Shown here: positions 40,044 through 48,184 of the stretch, in pieces | Position numbering within the stretch: the first letter of the stretch is position 1 | Layout of the letters: each line of letters starts with the position of its first letter | Program-made: the position numbers and the translations under genes | From: Streptomyces sp. NBC_00370 | GTDB taxonomy: Bacteria; Actinomycetota; Actinomycetes; Streptomycetales; Streptomycetaceae | DNA: 64,000 nt | Assembly (NCBI RefSeq): GCF_036084755.1 | Contig: NZ_CP107968.1 | Coordinates: 5,914,501 to 5,978,500 of the forward strand | Reading direction: 5' to 3' | The notes under the pieces: generated by a model | Databases searched by the model: none | The model's input: only the letters and a program-made list of their open reading frames with translations | What the model was told of the DNA's origin: nothing

Positions 40044-42686
40044 GTGAAGGCAATCCGTCGGTTCACCGTCCGCCCAGTCCTGCCCGAACCTCTGCGACCC
40101 CTCAGCGACCTCGCCCGCAACCTGCGCTGGTCCTGGCACACCGAGACCCGTGAGCTGTTCAAGGACGTCGACCCCCGGGGGTGGCGGGCCGCCGACGGCG
40201 ATCCCGTACGGCTCCTCGGGACCGTGTCGGCCGCCCGGCTGACCGAGCTGGCCGCGGACGCCGAGTTCCTGGACAGACTGCACGCGGCAGCCGATGACCT
40301 CGGCGAATACCTGCGGGGCGCCCGCTGGTACCAGGAGCGGGACGACCAGGGCGGCGAGCTGCCCGCTGCGGTCGGCTACTTCTCGCCCGAATTCGGCGTC
40401 ACCGCCGCCCTGCCGCAGTACTCGGGCGGGCTCGGCATCCTCGCCGGCGACCATCTCAAGGCCGCCAGCGACCTGGGCGTACCCCTCATCGGTGTGGGCC
40501 TGCTCTACCGGCACGGCTACTTCCGCCAGTCGCTGTCCAGGGACGGCTGGCAGCAGGAGCAGTATCCGGTGCTCGACCCCAACGAACTTCCGCTGACGTT
40601 GCTGCAGGAGGAGGACGGCACACCCGCCCGGGTGACCCTCGCGCTGCCCGGCGGCCGTCAGCTGCACGCCTGCGTCTGGCAGGCGCAGGTCGGCCGGGTG
40701 CCGCTGCTGATGCTCGACTCCGACGTCGAGGAGAACGGCCCGGGGGAGCGCGAGGTCACCGACCGGCTCTACGGCGGCGGCAGCGAACACCGGCTGCTCC
40801 AGGAGATGCTGCTGGGCATCGGCGGTGTCCGGGCCCTGCGCACGTACTGCCGGCTCACCGGACACGCGGCGCCCGAGGTGTTCCACACCAACGAGGGCCA
40901 CGCCGGGTTCCTCGGCCTGGAGCGGATCAGGGAGCTGGCCGACACCGGGCTCGGCTTCGAGGCGGCGCTGGAGACCGTCAGGGCCGGCACCGTCTTCACC
41001 ACCCACACCCCGGTCCCCGCCGGTATCGACCGTTTCGACCGGGACCTGGTCGCCCGGCACTTCGGCGACGACGGCGAACTGCCCGGCGTGAATGTCGAAC
41101 GGGTCCTCGGCCTCGGCATGGAGACCTACCCGGGCGGCGAGCCGAACCTCTTCAACATGGCCGTGATGGGGCTGCGGCTCGCCCAGCGGGCCAACGGCGT
41201 CTCCACCCTGCACGGCGCCGTCAGCCGCGAGATGTTCTCCGGGCTGTGGCCCGGCTTCGACGCCGAGGAGGTGCCGATCACCTCCGTCACCAACGGGGTG
41301 CACGCACCGACCTGGGTGGCCCCCGAGGTCGTCGCGCTCGGCGCCCGGCAGATCGGCGACGGCCGTACCGAACACGCCCTGTCCGTCGGCGGCTCGCAGC
41401 GCTGGGACGCCGTCGCCGACATCCCCGACGGGGACGTCTGGGACGTACGCCGCACGCTGCGCGCCCAGCTGGTGACGGAGGTGCGCAAGCGGCTGCACGC
41501 GTCCTGGCGCCAGCGCGGCGCCGCCGCGGCCGAGCTGGGCTGGATCGACGGGGTGCTCGACCCGGACGTGCTGACCATCGGCTTCGCCCGGCGCGTCCCC
41601 TCGTACAAGCGGCTGACCCTGATGCTGCGTGACCGGGAGCGGCTGACGCGGCTGCTGCTCGACCCGGAGCGGCCGGTGCAGATCGTCGTCGCCGGCAAGG
41701 CGCATCCGGCGGACGACGGCGGCAAGCGGCTGGTGCAGGAGCTGGTGCGGTTCGCCGACGACCCGCGGGTGCGGCACCGCATCGTCTTCCTGCCCGACTA
41801 CGGCATGGCGATGGCGCAGAAGCTCTACCCGGGCTGCGACGTGTGGCTGAACAACCCGCTGCGGCCTCTTGAGGCGTGCGGGACCAGCGGGATGAAGGCC
41901 GCGCTCAACGGCTGCCTCAACCTGTCGGTGCTGGACGGCTGGTGGGACGAGTGGTTCGAGCCGGACTTCGGCTGGGCCATCCCGACGGCCGACGGGGTGG
42001 CGGCCACGGACGAGAACCGCAGGGACGAGCTGGAGGCCAACGCCCTCTACGAGCTGATCGAGGACCGGGTCGCGCCGCGCTTCTACGACCACGGCGGCGA
42101 CAGCGGACTGCCGGAGCGCTGGATCGAGATGGTCCGCCGCACCCTCGTCACCCTCGGCCCGAAGGTCCTCGCGGGCCGGATGGTCCGGGAGTACGTGGAG
42201 CGGCTGTACGCGCCGGCGGCGCGGGCCCACCGGGCGCTGGACGCGGCCACGGCCGCCGAACTCGCCACCTGGAAGTACCACATCCGGACCCTGTGGCCGC
42301 ATGTGACGGTGGACCATGTCGAGACCGTCACGGCCCCCGCGGCCGACCGGACGGCCGCGCTGGGCAGCACCCTCGCCCTGCGCGTCGGTGTCGGCCTCGG
42401 CGAACTGCGCCCCGACGACGTGGAGGTGCAGGCCGTCGCGGGACGGGTCGGCTCGGACGACACGATCGTGGACGCGCAGACCTTCCCGCTGAAGCCGGTG
42501 AGCGGACCGGACGCCGAGGGCCGCTGGATGTACGAGGGGCCGCTCGGTCTTGACCGCACCGGGCCGTACGGCTACACCGTGCGGGTGCTGCCCTCGCACC
42601 CGCTGCTCGCCACCGGCGCCGACCTGGGTCTGGTCACCCTGCCGGCCGAGACGGTGACGGACGGCGCGGGACTGCTGATGCGCTGA
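40044..42686 (+). CDS. glgP: Alpha-glucan phosphorylase
   Basis: 880-residue GT35 enzyme with the DUF3417 N-terminal domain usual in actinobacteria (PVLPEPLRPLSDLARNLRWSWH). The PLP-binding lysine lies in ACGTSGMKAALNGCLNLSVLDGWWDE (about Lys618), and substrate motifs PEVFHTNEGHAGFLGLERI and FTTHTPVPAGIDRF are present. It releases glucose-1-phosphate from glucan or, by current models, trims acceptors for GlgE. GTG 40044 has GAAGGTGG 5 nt upstream. A GTG at 39831 with a better ribosome-binding site would add 71 non-conserved residues and is not preferred. Confidence 0.93.
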   Translation: MKAIRRFTVRPVLPEPLRPLSDLARNLRWSWHTETRELFKDVDPRGWRAADGDPVRLLGTVSAARLTELAADAEFLDRLHAAADDLGEYLRGARWYQERDDQGGELPAAVGYFSPEFGVTAALPQYSGGLGILAGDHLKAASDLGVPLIGVGLLYRHGYFRQSLSRDGWQQEQYPVLDPNELPLTLLQEEDGTPARVTLALPGGRQLHACVWQAQVGRVPLLMLDSDVEENGPGEREVTDRLYGGGSEHRLLQEMLLGIGGVRALRTYCRLTGHAAPEVFHTNEGHAGFLGLERIRELADTGLGFEAALETVRAGTVFTTHTPVPAGIDRFDRDLVARHFGDDGELPGVNVERVLGLGMETYPGGEPNLFNMAVMGLRLAQRANGVSTLHGAVSREMFSGLWPGFDAEEVPITSVTNGVHAPTWVAPEVVALGARQIGDGRTEHALSVGGSQRWDAVADIPDGDVWDVRRTLRAQLVTEVRKRLHASWRQRGAAAAELGWIDGVLDPDVLTIGFARRVPSYKRLTLMLRDRERLTRLLLDPERPVQIVVAGKAHPADDGGKRLVQELVRFADDPRVRHRIVFLPDYGMAMAQKLYPGCDVWLNNPLRPLEACGTSGMKAALNGCLNLSVLDGWWDEWFEPDFGWAIPTADGVAATDENRRDELEANALYELIEDRVAPRFYDHGGDSGLPERWIEMVRRTLVTLGPKVLAGRMVREYVERLYAPAARAHRALDAATAAELATWKYHIRTLWPHVTVDHVETVTAPAADRTAALGSTLALRVGVGLGELRPDDVEVQAVAGRVGSDDTIVDAQTFPLKPVSGPDAEGRWMYEGPLGLDRTGPYGYTVRVLPSHPLLATGADLGLVTLPAETVTDGAGLLMR

Positions 42687-42704
42687 CCGTCACTCAGCAC
42701 CCCG

Positions 42705-42743
42705 GCCGGGTCCGGTCCCTGATGAGGGACCGGGCCCGGCTTT
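42705..42743 (+). terminator. Rho-independent-type terminator after glgP
   Basis: GCCGGGTCCGGTCCCT (42705-42720) pairs with AGGGACCGGGCCCGGC (42725-42740) with one G-U wobble around GATG, followed by TTT. Confidence 0.85.
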
Positions 42744-42761
42744 CGCGTGCGCGCCGTTCAT

Positions 42762-42861
42762 AGGTCCAGACCTTGACGCGATGCGGGGATGCCCTTAAGT
42801 TCCTCACTCACCAGAGTTCACAAACCCACTCAGTGTTCATGTCCATGAACTATCCATGAAC
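42762..42861 (+). promoter_or_regulatory. Promoter and operators of the alginate-lyase-like gene
   Basis: TTGACG (42773-42778), 17-nt spacer, TAAGTT (42796-42801). Overlapping the -35 is AGGTCCAGACCT (42762-42773), resembling the core GGTCTAGACC of DasR/GntR sites in one variant base. Downstream of the start point is the perfect inverted repeat GTTCATG-TC-CATGAAC (42835-42850), and CCATGAAC recurs at 42854-42861. An operator downstream of the promoter would block elongation or initiation. Confidence 0.55.
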
Positions 42862-42907
42862 CAGAGGGGATTTGCGGAACGCCCGCCCACCGGAAGGCAT
42901 CCCCCAC

Positions 42908-44158
42908 ATGCGCCCCGGAACCATCCCCAGAATCGTCGGACTCGCCGCGGCCCTCGCCGGCCTCTCGACCGCGGCCTTCATGTCCCCGGCCATGGCGGCC
43001 AAGCCCGCCCCGGCGGCGACGGCGGCCCAGTCGGCCGTCACCCCGGCCGTGGCCCAGGCGCCCGCCGCCTTCACCCACCCCGGCGTCAACCTGAACACGG
43101 CCCAGCTCGACTTCGTACGCTCCAAGGTCCAGGCGAGCGCCCAGCCGTGGAAGGCCGCCTACGACCAGATGATCGGGAGCAGTTACGCCTCCCTGTCCCG
43201 CACGCCCAAGGCGCGCGCGACCGTCGAATGCGGCTCGTACTCCAACCCCAACAACGGCTGCACCGACGAGCGCGAGGACGCGATAGCCGCGTACACGGAC
43301 GCGCTCGCCTGGTACATCACCCGCGACGACCGGTACGCGCAGGAGTCCATCAAGCTGATGGACGCCTGGTCGGCCACGATCAAGGACCACACCAACAGCA
43401 ACGCGCCGCTGCAGACCGGCTGGGCGGGCTCCTCCTGGCCCAAGGCCGCCGAGATCATCAAGCACGTCTACGGCAACTGGCCCAACCAGGCGCGGTTCGA
43501 CACCATGCTGCGCAACGTCTACCTCCCCAAGCTCATCAACGGCTCCAACTCCAACGGGAACTGGGAGCTGACGATGGTGGAGGCGGCCACCAGCATCTCC
43601 GTCTACCTGGACGACAAGACGAGTTACGACAAGGCGATCAGTCTCTATCTGACGCGCGTACCCGCCTACGTCTACCTGGCGTCGGACGGCGACCTGCCGA
43701 AGACCGTGCCCAGCCAGAACCTCAACACCCGCGACAAGATCGTCGGTTACTGGCAGGGCCAGTCCACCTTCGGCTCGGCCATGACCGGTCTCACCCAGGA
43801 GACCTGCCGGGACTTCGTCCACACCGGCTACGGCATCTCGTCCATCTCGCACGTCCTGGAGACCTCGCGCATCCAGGGCCAGGACCTCTACCCGCAGGTC
43901 GGCGAGCGGCTGCGGCAGGCGCTCGGCTTCCAGTCCAAGTTCCAGGTCGGGGCCGCTTCGGCGCCGTCCAACCTGTGCGGCGGCAACCTCACCCTCGGAC
44001 TCGGTCCGATCACCGAGGTCGGGTTCAACACGCTGAACACGCTGCACGGCGTCGCCATGACCAACACCCAGACGCTCACCCAGCAGCAGCGGCCCTCGGG
44101 GACGAACAACCTGTTCGTCGCCTGGGAGACGCTGACCAACGCGCAGAACCCCAACTGA
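42908..44158 (+). CDS. Secreted alginate-lyase-domain protein
   Basis: 416-residue exported protein: signal peptide (LAAALAGLSTAAFMSPAMAA), Ala/Pro-rich linker, then an all-alpha toroid domain like Alginate_lyase (PF05426), with AAYTDALAWYITRDDRYAQESIKLMDAWSATIKDH, ELTMVEAATSISVYL and RDFVHTGYGISSISHVLETSRIQG. The conserved Asn/His/Tyr pattern suggests a polysaccharide lyase acting on uronic-acid polymers, but substrate is unproven and plant-pathogen and soil homologues vary. ATG 42908 is used; GGAAGG lies 11 nt upstream. It is regulated by at least one operator and stands alone. Confidence 0.78.
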   Translation: MRPGTIPRIVGLAAALAGLSTAAFMSPAMAAKPAPAATAAQSAVTPAVAQAPAAFTHPGVNLNTAQLDFVRSKVQASAQPWKAAYDQMIGSSYASLSRTPKARATVECGSYSNPNNGCTDEREDAIAAYTDALAWYITRDDRYAQESIKLMDAWSATIKDHTNSNAPLQTGWAGSSWPKAAEIIKHVYGNWPNQARFDTMLRNVYLPKLINGSNSNGNWELTMVEAATSISVYLDDKTSYDKAISLYLTRVPAYVYLASDGDLPKTVPSQNLNTRDKIVGYWQGQSTFGSAMTGLTQETCRDFVHTGYGISSISHVLETSRIQGQDLYPQVGERLRQALGFQSKFQVGAASAPSNLCGGNLTLGLGPITEVGFNTLNTLHGVAMTNTQTLTQQQRPSGTNNLFVAWETLTNAQNPN

Positions 44159-44194
44159 CCGCGCCTTCTCCGGAAGGGCGGACTCCTGACTGGG

Positions 44195-44221
44195 CCGGTA
44201 GCCGGCGGTGGCGGCTACCGG
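44195..44221. terminator. Bidirectional terminator
   Basis: CCGGTAGCCG (44195-44204) pairs perfectly with CGGCTACCGG (44212-44221) around 7 bases, between convergent genes; the right arm includes the stop of the synthase gene. Confidence 0.7.
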
Positions 44222-45147
44222 TCCTGCGCGTTCTCCCACAGCGACTCGTTACGGGAGTCGCGCCGCGCCCTGTTCAGCACCCGTACACACTCCACCGGGT
44301 TGTCGCGCACCGGGCGCCGGGTGACGGCGGCGCCCAGCGCGCTGACGTTGTCAAGCCTGTGGTGGTAGAGACCGAGCAGGCTGAGCACCAACGCGCGGTA
44401 CTCCGGGGGGACTTCACCGACGATCCGGTCCGCCTCCAGCAGCGCCTCACGGGCGGTGGCCGCCGTCGCCGCGATCAGGTTCCGTACGCCGGGGGTGTCC
44501 CGGCCCTGCTCCAGATCCTCCCGCGTGACGCCGTACCGGGCGAGGTCGGAGCGGGGCAGCGCCAGCCGGCCGTCCCGCAGGTCATCCGACAGGTCGGTCA
44601 GCAGATCGGCGCGCTGCGCGCCGTCGGCGACCAGCCGGCAGGACTCGGCGAACTGCTTGTCCGGGACCAGGTGGGGGGTCAGGCCCGTGCTGAGCATGAT
44701 GCCCGGCCAGGTCAGCGTGTCGATGTAGCGCTGGTACGCGCCCTCGTCGGCGAAGCCGGGGAAGTCCAGGTCGATCCGGGTCCCGGCCAGATAGGTGTCC
44801 GCCCAGTGCCTGGACAGACCGCGCTCCCCGGCCGAGTGCAGATAGGCGCGCAGCAGCGGGTGGTGCGAGGTGCCGGTGTCCAGCGCCGCCCCCACATGGC
44901 CGGCCCAGGTCTCGAACCGCGCGGTGCGCTCCTCGGCGGGCCCCCGGTCGCAGATGTCGTCGGTGAAGCAGAGCAGCGCGGCGCCGACGACCGCGTGCGG
45001 CTGGAACTCCGGCGGCGCCAGCACCCGCACCACACCGCGCAGCGCGAACTCGCGGCGCCGCAGATACCGCTCGGCGAGGGTGTAGTCGGAGCGCAGCGCA
45101 CCGCCGCGTACCCCGGCCAGATCGAGACACCGTCCCCACGAACGCAC
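44215..45147 (-). CDS. Squalene/phytoene-synthase-like prenyltransferase
   Basis: 310-residue all-alpha isoprenoid synthase family protein. Two aspartate-rich metal sites are visible: FTDDICDRG and LLTDLSDDLRDGRLALP. Length and the order of motifs fit head-to-head condensing enzymes (phytoene, squalene or related synthases), but no desaturase, cyclase or prenyl diphosphate synthase gene is adjacent, so the product is unknown. GTG 45147 has GGGGA 6 nt upstream. It follows the M4 protease gene on the same strand after a strong terminator, so it probably has its own promoter. Confidence 0.75.
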   Translation of the reverse strand: MRSWGRCLDLAGVRGGALRSDYTLAERYLRRREFALRGVVRVLAPPEFQPHAVVGAALLCFTDDICDRGPAEERTARFETWAGHVGAALDTGTSHHPLLRAYLHSAGERGLSRHWADTYLAGTRIDLDFPGFADEGAYQRYIDTLTWPGIMLSTGLTPHLVPDKQFAESCRLVADGAQRADLLTDLSDDLRDGRLALPRSDLARYGVTREDLEQGRDTPGVRNLIAATAATAREALLEADRIVGEVPPEYRALVLSLLGLYHHRLDNVSALGAAVTRRPVRDNPVECVRVLNRARRDSRNESLWENAQDR

Positions 45148-45225
45148 GCGCACTCCCCAAGAATCGGCACAACGGGTCAATCGGCACAGGTGCGTCAGCG
45201 TATCGGCGGTATCCGGCCACGCCGA

Positions 45226-45258
45226 AGCCGCCCGGGGTGTGGGGCACCCCGGGCGGCT
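45226..45258 (-). terminator. Terminator after M4 protease gene
   Basis: AGCCGCCCGGGGTG (45226-45239) pairs perfectly with CACCCCGGGCGGCT (45245-45258) around 5 bases, 47 nt beyond the protease stop. Confidence 0.8.
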
Positions 45259-45291
45259 CTGGACGATCAGTGCGGTAGTGCGGTGGTGCGG

Positions 45292-45309
45292 TCTGACCGA
45301 TCGGTCAGA
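45292..45309. promoter_or_regulatory. Perfect 18-bp palindrome TCTGACCGATCGGTCAGA
   Basis: A gapless palindrome covering the protease stop codon and lying about 145 bp upstream of the synthase gene. A stem with no loop is a poor terminator, and the sequence TGACCGATCGGTCA is like TetR-family operators, so a regulatory site is possible. Confidence 0.4.
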
Positions 45310-47368
45310 AGGTGAGCTTGAAGCTGTTGATCCGTCCGGTGTCGCTGGACGCGACATCCTGGACCTTCAGCTTCCACGTGCCGTTGGCGACCTCCGAGGA
45401 GGCGTTCACGGTGTAGGTCGCGATGACGTTGTCCGCCGAGTCGCTGCTGCTGGAGTTCTTCAGCCGGTAGGCCGTTCCGTCCGGTGCCACCAGGTCGATG
45501 ACCAGGTCACCACGCCAGGTGTGCGTGATGTTCACGTCCGCCTTGAGGGTGCTGGGGGCGTTGCCGGTGATCCCGGTGACGTTGACCGACGAGGTGACAG
45601 CCGCGCCGTGGTCGGGGATGGTGACCGGCGTGGTGTTCTGGAAGACCGTGCCGGTGGGCGGGTTGCCCGGGTCGCCGCCACCCGGGCGGGTGCCGACGTT
45701 GATGCCGGCCCACGCGTCGGCGACGGACTTGTACTCGGCGCTGGTCGTGCCGTACAGCTGACCGGCCACGGCGAGCGTCCCGGTGCGGGCCGACGCGTAG
45801 TTGGTCCTGCTGGTGAACTGGGTGGAGAGGGCCTTGAACCAGATCTGCTCGGCCTTCGCCCGGCCGATGCCGGTGACCGGGAGCCCGTCCGAGGTGGGGG
45901 AGTTGTACGAGACGCCGTTGATGGTCTTGGCGCCGCTGCCCTCGGAGAGCAGGTAGAAGAAGTGGTTCGCGGGACCCGACGAGTAGTGCACGTCGAGGTT
46001 GCCGAGGCTGGAGGACCAGTTGTCCGGGGAGCCGCCGTCCCTGCTCGGCTTGTCCTGGTAGCGCAGCGGGGTGCCGTCGCCGTTGATGTCGATCTTCTCG
46101 CCGATGAGGTAGTCACCCGGGTCCGACGCGTTGTTGGCGTAGAACTCGACCGAGGTCGCGAAGATGTCCGAGGTGGCCTCGTTGAGGCCGCCGGACTCAC
46201 CGCTGTAGACCAGGCCGGCCGTCGCCGCGGTCACCCCGTGGGACATCTCGTGGGCGGCGACGTCGATCGACGTCAGCGGGTCGGCGTTGCCCGACCCGTC
46301 GCCGTACGTCATGCAGAAGCAGGAGTCGTCCCAGAACGCGTTGACGTAACCGCTGCTGTAGTGGACCCGCGAGTACGCGCCGACGCCGTCACCGTTGATG
46401 CCGGTGCGGCCGTGCACGTTCTTGTAGTAGTCCCACGTCAGCCCGGCGCCGTACGCGGCGTCGGCGGCGGCCGTCTCGGTGTTGGACGTGGTCCCGTTGC
46501 CCCAGGTGTCGTCGGGGCCCGAGAACAGCGTGCCGGTGCCCGACGTGCCGCGGTTCAGGTTGTACGTCTTGTGGTTGCCGCGCGCGCTGTCGGTCAGGTT
46601 GTACGTCGAGCCCGAGTGGACGGAGTTGACCGTCACCGTGCCGCTGTACTGGGTGTTGCCGACACCGGTCTCGATGCCCTGCCACTGGAAGATCTTCTTG
46701 CCCGTGGTGGCGTCCGTGACGACGTGCAGCTGGTTGGGCGTGCCGTCCTCCTGGAGCCCGCCGACGACCGTCTCGTACGCGAGGGTCGGTGCGCCGTCGG
46801 TCAGCCAGACCACCTTGCGCGGGGCGCTGTCGGGCGCGGTCTTCTTCGAACCGTCGGCGGCCGCGAGACCCAGCGCCTGCTTCTGGGCGACGGCAGGCGC
46901 GATGTCGGCGGTGGTGTCGACGTTCTTCAGCGTCGCCCTGGCCGCCTTGACGACGGACTCGGTGGCGCCGGCCTTCGACTCGGCGACGACCAGGTCGCCA
47001 CCGAGGACGGGAAGACCGTCATAGGTGCGCTCGTAACGGGTGTGCGTGGTGCCGTCGATGTCCTGGACGACGTCCCGTACGACGAGCTTCTCCTGCGCGC
47101 CGAGGCCGAGTTCCTTGGCCTTGGCCGCCTTGCCTGCGTCGGCCTTCTTGATCAGCGCGGTCCGCTGGGCGGGGGAGAGGTCACGCGGCAGCGCACCGGG
47201 ATCGGCGGTGCGGGCCGCCTGCCCCGCCAACGCGGCAGGCAACGCGGGGGCGTTGGCGCTGTCGGCCGTGGCGGAGGCGGTGCCTGCCTGCACACCGACG
47301 GAGAGGAGAGCTGCTGCGGTTATCAGAGCGCCGATCGCTGTGGCGCGACGGCTGGGCGTGGGTCTCAC
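45305..47368 (-). CDS. Secreted M4 (thermolysin-like) metalloprotease with P domain
   Basis: 687-residue preproenzyme. A signal peptide (ALITAAALLSVGVQAGTASA) precedes an FTP/PepSY propeptide to about residue 215, then the catalytic domain with HEMSH (His373, Glu374, His377), third zinc ligand Glu397 in GGLNEATSD, and the C-terminal lobe. The last 125 residues form a proprotein-convertase P/homoB domain (VTIPDHGAAVTSSVNVTG, DLVIDLVAPDGTAYRLKNSS). It digests extracellular protein after autoprocessing. GTG 47368 follows AAGGAG with 5 nt spacing. Confidence 0.93.
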   Translation of the reverse strand: MRPTPSRRATAIGALITAAALLSVGVQAGTASATADSANAPALPAALAGQAARTADPGALPRDLSPAQRTALIKKADAGKAAKAKELGLGAQEKLVVRDVVQDIDGTTHTRYERTYDGLPVLGGDLVVAESKAGATESVVKAARATLKNVDTTADIAPAVAQKQALGLAAADGSKKTAPDSAPRKVVWLTDGAPTLAYETVVGGLQEDGTPNQLHVVTDATTGKKIFQWQGIETGVGNTQYSGTVTVNSVHSGSTYNLTDSARGNHKTYNLNRGTSGTGTLFSGPDDTWGNGTTSNTETAAADAAYGAGLTWDYYKNVHGRTGINGDGVGAYSRVHYSSGYVNAFWDDSCFCMTYGDGSGNADPLTSIDVAAHEMSHGVTAATAGLVYSGESGGLNEATSDIFATSVEFYANNASDPGDYLIGEKIDINGDGTPLRYQDKPSRDGGSPDNWSSSLGNLDVHYSSGPANHFFYLLSEGSGAKTINGVSYNSPTSDGLPVTGIGRAKAEQIWFKALSTQFTSRTNYASARTGTLAVAGQLYGTTSAEYKSVADAWAGINVGTRPGGGDPGNPPTGTVFQNTTPVTIPDHGAAVTSSVNVTGITGNAPSTLKADVNITHTWRGDLVIDLVAPDGTAYRLKNSSSSDSADNVIATYTVNASSEVANGTWKLKVQDVASSDTGRINSFKLTF

Positions 47369-47788
47369 GCGAACTCCTTATGCGAGGGGGGTCCAGGCCG
47401 CGGGGTGGGCGGCCCGGTGTAAGCAAACGGAGAGTTGTGGTGCGGAGAACGGGGGAAGAGTGGCAGTACACGCACCTTCCTGTCAGGAGCGCGTCAACAA
47501 GTTGGCCGGATTCGTTCGCTGCGAGTTGTGTCATGTTCGTTAAGCGGACGTTTCGTCGGGCATCGGCCCCGGACCGGCCAGGATGTGGGTCGGCCCGGAT
47601 CGAAGAGGCCGTCAAGATCGGGGCCCGCCCGGTCCTTTGTGAACAGATTGTTGAGCGACGACTCAAGGTCGGTGGCCGAGATCGCCACCTATTGTGGCTG
47701 ATTCTTTTCCATCCGCTTCTCGCCCGGCGAGCCGCGCGTGGCCGGTGTCCTCCCGTACGGGTACACCGCGTCCACCTATGCTCGCGGG
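47369..47788. other. 420-bp divergent intergenic region
   Basis: Between the protease gene and the small plus-strand gene nothing clearly coding is seen. TTGACG at about 47490 on the minus strand could be a -35 for the protease, but no matching -10 is obvious. A small inverted repeat TCCTG-T-CAGGA lies near 47478. TATGCT (47777-47782) is a possible -10 for the downstream gene. Confidence 0.35.
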
Positions 47789-48154
47789 ATGGAACAGAGC
47801 GAGGTCCTGAAGCGAGTGATCGGCATCCTCACCGAAGCCAGCGAGTGGCAGCGGCTGCTGGAGGAGGGCTCGGAACGCGAGGACCTGGCGGGCGAGCCCG
47901 GGATCGTGACGGCGCTGCTCAACGAGACGATGCCGAAGATCGAGATCCCGGGCGACGCGACGGCCGAGGAGATCGCCACCCTGGTCGGCCGCGAGGTCGG
48001 CGGCGCCATCCAGCAACTCGTCGGCGCCTTCAGCCTCTCCTTCGTGATGCTGGCCCGGGTGCACGACACGGGCCAGCAGGACGTCACGTCCACCGAGGTG
48101 CTCCAGGACCTGGCCCTGCGCGCCGAGGACCTGAACCCGGGCCGCGAGGCCTAG
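47789..48154 (+). CDS. Conserved hypothetical helical protein
   Basis: 121-residue soluble protein, mostly helical and acidic: MEQSEVLKRVIGILTEASEWQRLLEEGSE at the start and IQQLVGAFSLSFVMLARVHDT in the centre. I do not recognise the family. ATG 47789 is 6 nt after TATGCT and has no ribosome-binding site, so the transcript may be leaderless. It converges on the ABC exporter genes, with a short GCGGCC/GGCCGC stem at 48168-48183 between them. Confidence 0.7.
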   Translation: MEQSEVLKRVIGILTEASEWQRLLEEGSEREDLAGEPGIVTALLNETMPKIEIPGDATAEEIATLVGREVGGAIQQLVGAFSLSFVMLARVHDTGQQDVTSTEVLQDLALRAEDLNPGREA

Positions 48155-48184
48155 GCCCTGGCTGAGGGCGGCCCCCGGGCCGCG

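Noticed and set aside
47494..47688. 64-residue minus-strand protein starting MAISATDLESSLNNLF
   Set aside because: The first half looks protein-like, but the second half is random in composition, there is no ribosome-binding site and no family resemblance.
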